NCBI RefSeq assembly: GCF_026011715.1 | Contig: NZ_BRVM01000008.1 | Span: forward strand, 106,570-170,569 | Reading direction: 5' to 3' | Source of the DNA: Cytobacillus sp. NCCP-133 | GTDB taxonomy: Bacteria > Bacillota > Bacilli > Bacillales > Cytobacillaceae | DNA: 64,000 nucleotides | Part shown: positions 60,127 to 64,000 of the stretch, one piece after another | Numbering within the stretch: position 1 is the stretch's first letter | How the letters are laid out: the number at the start of each line of letters is the position of its first letter | The notes under the pieces: model-generated | Database searches by the model: none | What the model was told of the DNA's origin: nothing | The model's input: the letters and a program-made list of their open reading frames with translations, nothing else | Program-made: the position numbers and the translations under genes

Positions 60127-61209
60127 TTATTCAATAACGCCCGTTTCCATTATTTTCACTTTAGCGCGAACGGTTATTTTGATGTCTGGGTATAATTGTT
60201 TCCATTTTTTCTGATCCCATTTCCGTGTTCGGGTGCGCACTTCTTCCCCAATGCCAAGCGGGTCAATTCCTTTTTCTTGGAATTGCTGAATTATTTCTTC
60301 TGAATTTTTTTCAATCTCATCCTTCAGTTCATTTTCTATCTTTTTGATTTTTTGTTTATTTAAAGTTCCATCGCTGTATTCCCGGATAATCGCCTTTACA
60401 TCCATGTTGATTTTGATCTCTGCGTTTGTCATCGGTTCAGGTATATCGTATTTTCTGACAGACTTTATATTAACAATAGACACTTTTTTTTCTTCTTTCG
60501 TCTTAAAGGCGTAGGTATCCTTTTGGCCTTTATGCACTAATAGGAGTGTCAGAAAAAAGAATTTTTCCTGCTCGATTTGATCGACCAATTTGTCATCCTC
60601 AAACAATCCGATTGCCTTTATGTTAAGCTTCCCCTCTTTTTGTTCAATGATGGGAAGCATCGGGTCAATTCCTTCAGCATATAATTTGTATTTGAATATA
60701 TGCAGGTTCGTTTTATGAATTAGACCTGTTTCAACATTTTGTTCGATTAAATTCGATAAAAAGATCCCATTATCCATATTTCCATACTGTTTACTTAACA
60801 CTACCTTTGGGTTCCCATCTAAGATAGCCAAATAAATATTTGCACCAATCGAAGGATCTCTTGCTAAGGTATCCAATAGGTCAACAATCCCTTTTTCAGC
60901 TGTCTCCCTTTCATACAAGGCTACTTCTAATTTCCCGCTAACCATTGGTTTTTCGGATTGCAAACTTTGTTTATCCCGATTTTCTTTATTTAGGATCGCG
61001 GTAGTCGTTAACGTTTCATTTTTAACAGACCCATCTGGCTGATAATTGGGGAAAACAGTTGTTAACTCTATAATATCGTCATCTACATACCGATAGGCAG
61101 CCCCCGTTACTAATTGAACATCATCCAAAATACGCTGATCGATATTCATACATCCAGTCAGCAATACAGACAGCAGAAGGATTTGCATCATCCTTTTAAG
61201 CTTTCCCAA
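60127..61209 (-). CDS. GerAC-family spore germination lipoprotein
   Basis: A 360-residue Ger(x)C-type C subunit of a germinant receptor. The lipobox LLTGC has Cys20; three extracytoplasmic domains follow, with text such as YRYVDDDIIELTTVFPNY and a helical C-terminal part (QKKWKQLYPDIKITVRAKVKI). It anchors in the inner spore membrane and is needed for response to nutrients. It overlaps the B-subunit gene by 14 bases. Confidence 0.9.
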   Translation of the reverse strand: MGKLKRMMQILLLSVLLTGCMNIDQRILDDVQLVTGAAYRYVDDDIIELTTVFPNYQPDGSVKNETLTTTAILNKENRDKQSLQSEKPMVSGKLEVALYERETAEKGIVDLLDTLARDPSIGANIYLAILDGNPKVVLSKQYGNMDNGIFLSNLIEQNVETGLIHKTNLHIFKYKLYAEGIDPMLPIIEQKEGKLNIKAIGLFEDDKLVDQIEQEKFFFLTLLLVHKGQKDTYAFKTKEEKKVSIVNIKSVRKYDIPEPMTNAEIKINMDVKAIIREYSDGTLNKQKIKKIENELKDEIEKNSEEIIQQFQEKGIDPLGIGEEVRTRTRKWDQKKWKQLYPDIKITVRAKVKIMETGVIE

Positions 61210-62299
61210 TATTCCCCCTCCTTATCTTTGATAGAAGGAATGACAAAAGAGTCAGGAAAGGGATATACATAAAGACTAAACATAATCCCAATAATGACAT
61301 AAATTTATTAAGATTCTCGATATTTTCTCTTCCTTCAATCGCTACCGTTGAACCAAGTAATATAAAGAGGATGACTACACTGACGATCACTACTTTTTTT
61401 TGTTTAATATGAAAAATTGTTTGTACCCCTTTGGTAGCAGCCCACACAGATAAACAGATATTAGGAAGGATGATTAAAATCCAGGACGTTATCCCTATAT
61501 ACTCAAACCTTTCTACAAATGGGAGTTCAACAATTTTCCACATAGATAATGTGGCCCAGGTGTGTCTGCTAATTTGATTCTCGCTATAAAAACCGATTGA
61601 AATGATGAGTATAAATAAATAGATGACTCCTGTCAGAAGATTCCCAAGGTGAGCCCACTTTTGTGATTTTTTAGGATGTTTTAAATATGGATAATAAATA
61701 AGCAAAGTAGAAAATCCCAAATAGCTCAGAAGCATGTCTTTCGTAGCAAGGGTTAGCTCTTTCACAGAATGGTTCCATACAGGGAGCAAGTTGCGGAAAT
61801 GGATATATTCAATGGGAAACAAAAATGTAAAAAATATGTAAAACGGAATAAGGACCCCTAGGAAGCTGATTCCTGTAACAATGCGAAATCCTCCTGTTAC
61901 ACAATAATAAACGAGAATGAGTAAGATGATGCAAAACGTAATCATATTAATCATGGGAAATAACCACACCTGAACAATTTCGATATAACTTCGAAGGACG
62001 ATTATTCCAATCAATAGCCAATAGACGATCCAAATAAGACTTAAGAATCCCCCAATCCATTTTCCAAACAAATCCCTATGTATCCCAATAAGATCTTTTT
62101 GATGCCTATTTAGCAGCAGGTACATAATCCAGATGATCATACTTACAGCAATTCCTGCACCAATGACGGTCATCCAGGAATCATTCCCTGCAGACTTCAT
62201 GATCGTACGCTGGAATCCAAACACGCCCACTCCTAATTGGACAGAGTGAATTAAAAAGAAAACAAGAAAAGGTGATATTTGAAATTCTTTTTCTTCCAA
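61196..62299 (-). CDS. GerAB-family spore germination permease
   Basis: A 367-residue membrane protein of the GerAB/GerKB group (APC superfamily) with ten segments. It begins ISPFLVFFLIHSVQLGVGVF, the usual start, and has VWLFPMINMITF and SWILIILPNICLSVWAATKG further on. The B subunit is the nutrient-binding subunit. It lies 20 bases after the A-subunit gene. Confidence 0.9.
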   Translation of the reverse strand: MEEKEFQISPFLVFFLIHSVQLGVGVFGFQRTIMKSAGNDSWMTVIGAGIAVSMIIWIMYLLLNRHQKDLIGIHRDLFGKWIGGFLSLIWIVYWLLIGIIVLRSYIEIVQVWLFPMINMITFCIILLILVYYCVTGGFRIVTGISFLGVLIPFYIFFTFLFPIEYIHFRNLLPVWNHSVKELTLATKDMLLSYLGFSTLLIYYPYLKHPKKSQKWAHLGNLLTGVIYLFILIISIGFYSENQISRHTWATLSMWKIVELPFVERFEYIGITSWILIILPNICLSVWAATKGVQTIFHIKQKKVVIVSVVILFILLGSTVAIEGRENIENLNKFMSLLGLCLVFMYIPFLTLLSFLLSKIRRGNIGKA

Positions 62300-62319
62300 T
62301 TTGAATCCAGCTTCCTTTC

Positions 62320-63843
62320 TTAATTTCTTTTGGTGTTATGTTTCTCTTTAGCCTGTTTAGAATTGAAACGCATGGTATCTTCCGTTTGTTCCTGAATGGG
62401 CCGCTTTGATTGCATAGAGAAAGGTAAACGAATAAGGGAATCCTTCAAATCCTGAATTCTTGGCGGATAAAAGGGCTCAAGAAACGGTCTGCCTAAAGAA
62501 GTCAGCCTTAATAAGTGAATCAGTAAGAAACTAAAACTCACTGCTACTCCTATTAAGCCAAGATAATGCGCCATCAGCAAAAAAGGGAAGCGGATTAAAC
62601 GAATCGTATTACCCATTTGATAGACAGGCGTTGTAAAAGATGCCAGCGCCGCTAAAGCAACGATAATCAATAAAACATTACTGGTTAACCCTGCTTCAAC
62701 GGATGCTGTTCCAATCACAATCCCGCCCACGATGCCGATCGTCTGGCCGACTTTTGTTGGCAGCCTTGCCCCTGCCTCTCTTAACAATTCAATGGCTAAC
62801 TCCAGAATAATGGCTTCCAAAATCGGCGGCAGCGGAATCGCACTTCTTGAAGTAACAAGCGTACTAACTAAGTCCTTTGGAATTAATTCGTAATGATACG
62901 TTAGGACAGCCACATATATGGGAGTAACCAAGATAGAAAATATTACAGCAAAAAAACGGACCAAACGAAAAAATGAGGCCACAGCCCAATTCAAATAATA
63001 GTCCTCAAAAGCGTAAAAAAACTCAAAAATGGTCGTTGGACCGATCAACCCGTGCGGGGCACCATCAACTAAAATAGCAACTTTGCCTTCTCCAAGCACT
63101 GAAGCAACACGATCAGGCCTCTCTGTATCAATCAGCTGCGGGAAAGGAGAATTTTGGTTGTCTTGAATTAATTGCGTAATATATGAACTATCCATGATTT
63201 GATCAATATCTAAATCTGATAGCCGCTGAATAACCGTATTGACATTTTCCTTATTGGCGATCCCCTCAATATAAAGGACAGACACCCTTGTCTTAGATAG
63301 CTTGCCAATGATCATTTCTTTTACGGTAAATTCCGGCATCGGTAATCTTTTACGAACCAGATTAATATTTGTATCAAGCGCTTCCACAAAGGACTCTTTA
63401 GGTCCAACAACGCTAAACTCAACTTCAGGAAGCGAAACTTGACGTGTCCTTTCCACACCAGCTTTTACTAAGCAAACTTGATGGAGGTTATTTATATTAA
63501 AAATAAATAGATATCCTCTTAAGAGGGATTCCTGAATTTTTGCTGGCTCAGATGTAATGATCACTTCTTCAATTGGCAGCACAGAAGACAAAGAAGCAAA
63601 TGACTCCCACCTTTTCAAATAAGGCAGTACATCCCGATGCAAAATTTCCGTATCAATTAAAGACGTATAGTAGCCAATACATAGGGAAGTCTCATTAACA
63701 TGATAAGTAAACTGGGTAAAATCATTCGAAAGGGATAATTGCCTCAGCAAGCTTCCCAGAGGATCCGTTTCTGAATTAATTTTGCCGCCAATTTCTATAT
63801 CTTTTCCCTTAAATAAACTTCTTCTATTTCTCCACTTTTTCAT
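62320..63843 (-). CDS. GerAA-family spore germination protein
   Basis: A 507-residue A subunit. The soluble N-terminal half (residues 25-260) has EVIITSEPAKIQESLLRGYL and DGAPHGLIGPTTIFEFF, and the C-terminal half has five or so membrane segments with LPPILEAIILELAIELLREA and RLPTKVGQTIGIVGGIVIG, the family hallmark. In receptor complexes it forms an oligomeric ion channel. The gene heads a gerA-B-C operon. Its start is ATG 63843, behind GATGGGGATTG. The germinant is unknown. Confidence 0.92.
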   Translation of the reverse strand: MKKWRNRRSLFKGKDIEIGGKINSETDPLGSLLRQLSLSNDFTQFTYHVNETSLCIGYYTSLIDTEILHRDVLPYLKRWESFASLSSVLPIEEVIITSEPAKIQESLLRGYLFIFNINNLHQVCLVKAGVERTRQVSLPEVEFSVVGPKESFVEALDTNINLVRKRLPMPEFTVKEMIIGKLSKTRVSVLYIEGIANKENVNTVIQRLSDLDIDQIMDSSYITQLIQDNQNSPFPQLIDTERPDRVASVLGEGKVAILVDGAPHGLIGPTTIFEFFYAFEDYYLNWAVASFFRLVRFFAVIFSILVTPIYVAVLTYHYELIPKDLVSTLVTSRSAIPLPPILEAIILELAIELLREAGARLPTKVGQTIGIVGGIVIGTASVEAGLTSNVLLIIVALAALASFTTPVYQMGNTIRLIRFPFLLMAHYLGLIGVAVSFSFLLIHLLRLTSLGRPFLEPFYPPRIQDLKDSLIRLPFSMQSKRPIQEQTEDTMRFNSKQAKEKHNTKRN

Positions 63844-64000
63844 TCAACAATCCCCATCTTAAATTAGAAGTAATCAATGCTTCCCCTAACATCCTTGCCA
63901 AGAAGGAGGAATGGTATTCTTTCCTAAAGGGTGCCTAGTGTAGTAAATAGATCAAAATCATAAAAAAGACCACCGTTTTCAATGTAAAATGGAAGTACCT

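Overview
The window looks like a chromosomal segment of a low-GC, endospore-forming Firmicute of the Bacillaceae. The evidence is a GerA-type germinant receptor operon, a CotY/CotZ-like coat protein, AAGGAGG-type ribosome binding sites throughout, and an anaerobic cobalamin operon whose gene order matches the published Bacillus megaterium cobI operon (cbiH60-J-C-D-ET-L-F-G-A-cysG-cbiY-btuR). I cannot name the species. No rRNA, tRNA, CRISPR array, prophage or intact insertion sequence was seen.

Layout. 1-2.3 kb: end of a manganese ABC importer operon. 2.3-5.1 kb: two Fur boxes facing decayed small reading frames, then a winged-helix-like protein and a small sigma-70-like factor separated by alternating hairpins. 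5.1-12.9 kb: a minus-strand operon of a GntR regulator, a polyamine-type (Pot) ABC importer and a four-component flavin/iron-sulfur dehydrogenase; near-identical GntR-type operator candidates lie at both ends. 13-26.7 kb: ribokinase, rhodanese, small secreted, membrane and spore-associated genes, several truncated genes (esterase, pirin, RidA, lipase, GGDEF), a 21-bp degenerate tandem repeat array, a cysteine desulfurase, and a FrnE-type thiol oxidoreductase whose first catalytic cysteine codon is UGA. 26.7-33.4 kb: a YkvI-type transporter, a four-gene set that fits the N-succinyl-amino-acid racemase route for D-amino acids (racemase, GNAT, M20 hydrolase, RpiR regulator), and ctaB.

33.6-41.8 kb: a ten-gene minus-strand operon with a BglG-type regulator, an amidohydrolase/deacetylase, a stand-alone PRD protein, the SFCGS-DUF4312-DUF4311-DUF4310 set (a conserved, functionally uncharacterised and probably membrane-transport system), a DgaE-type PLP ammonia-lyase, a KDGP aldolase and a HAD phosphatase. 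A perfect cre palindrome lies just upstream. This is the best candidate for an undescribed system: uptake and breakdown of an acylated amino sugar acid by something related to, but not the same as, a PTS.

42.4-59.9 kb: a cobalamin riboswitch plus terminator leads an operon that makes cobyrinate a,c-diamide from uroporphyrinogen III by the oxygen-independent route, followed by a corrinoid adenosyltransferase, an orphan methyltransferase, a BtuCDF-type importer and a CbiW-CbiX fusion cobalt chelatase. A structured Bacillus repeat separates the chelatase from the importer. 60.1-63.8 kb: gerAA/gerAB/gerAC-type germinant receptor genes.
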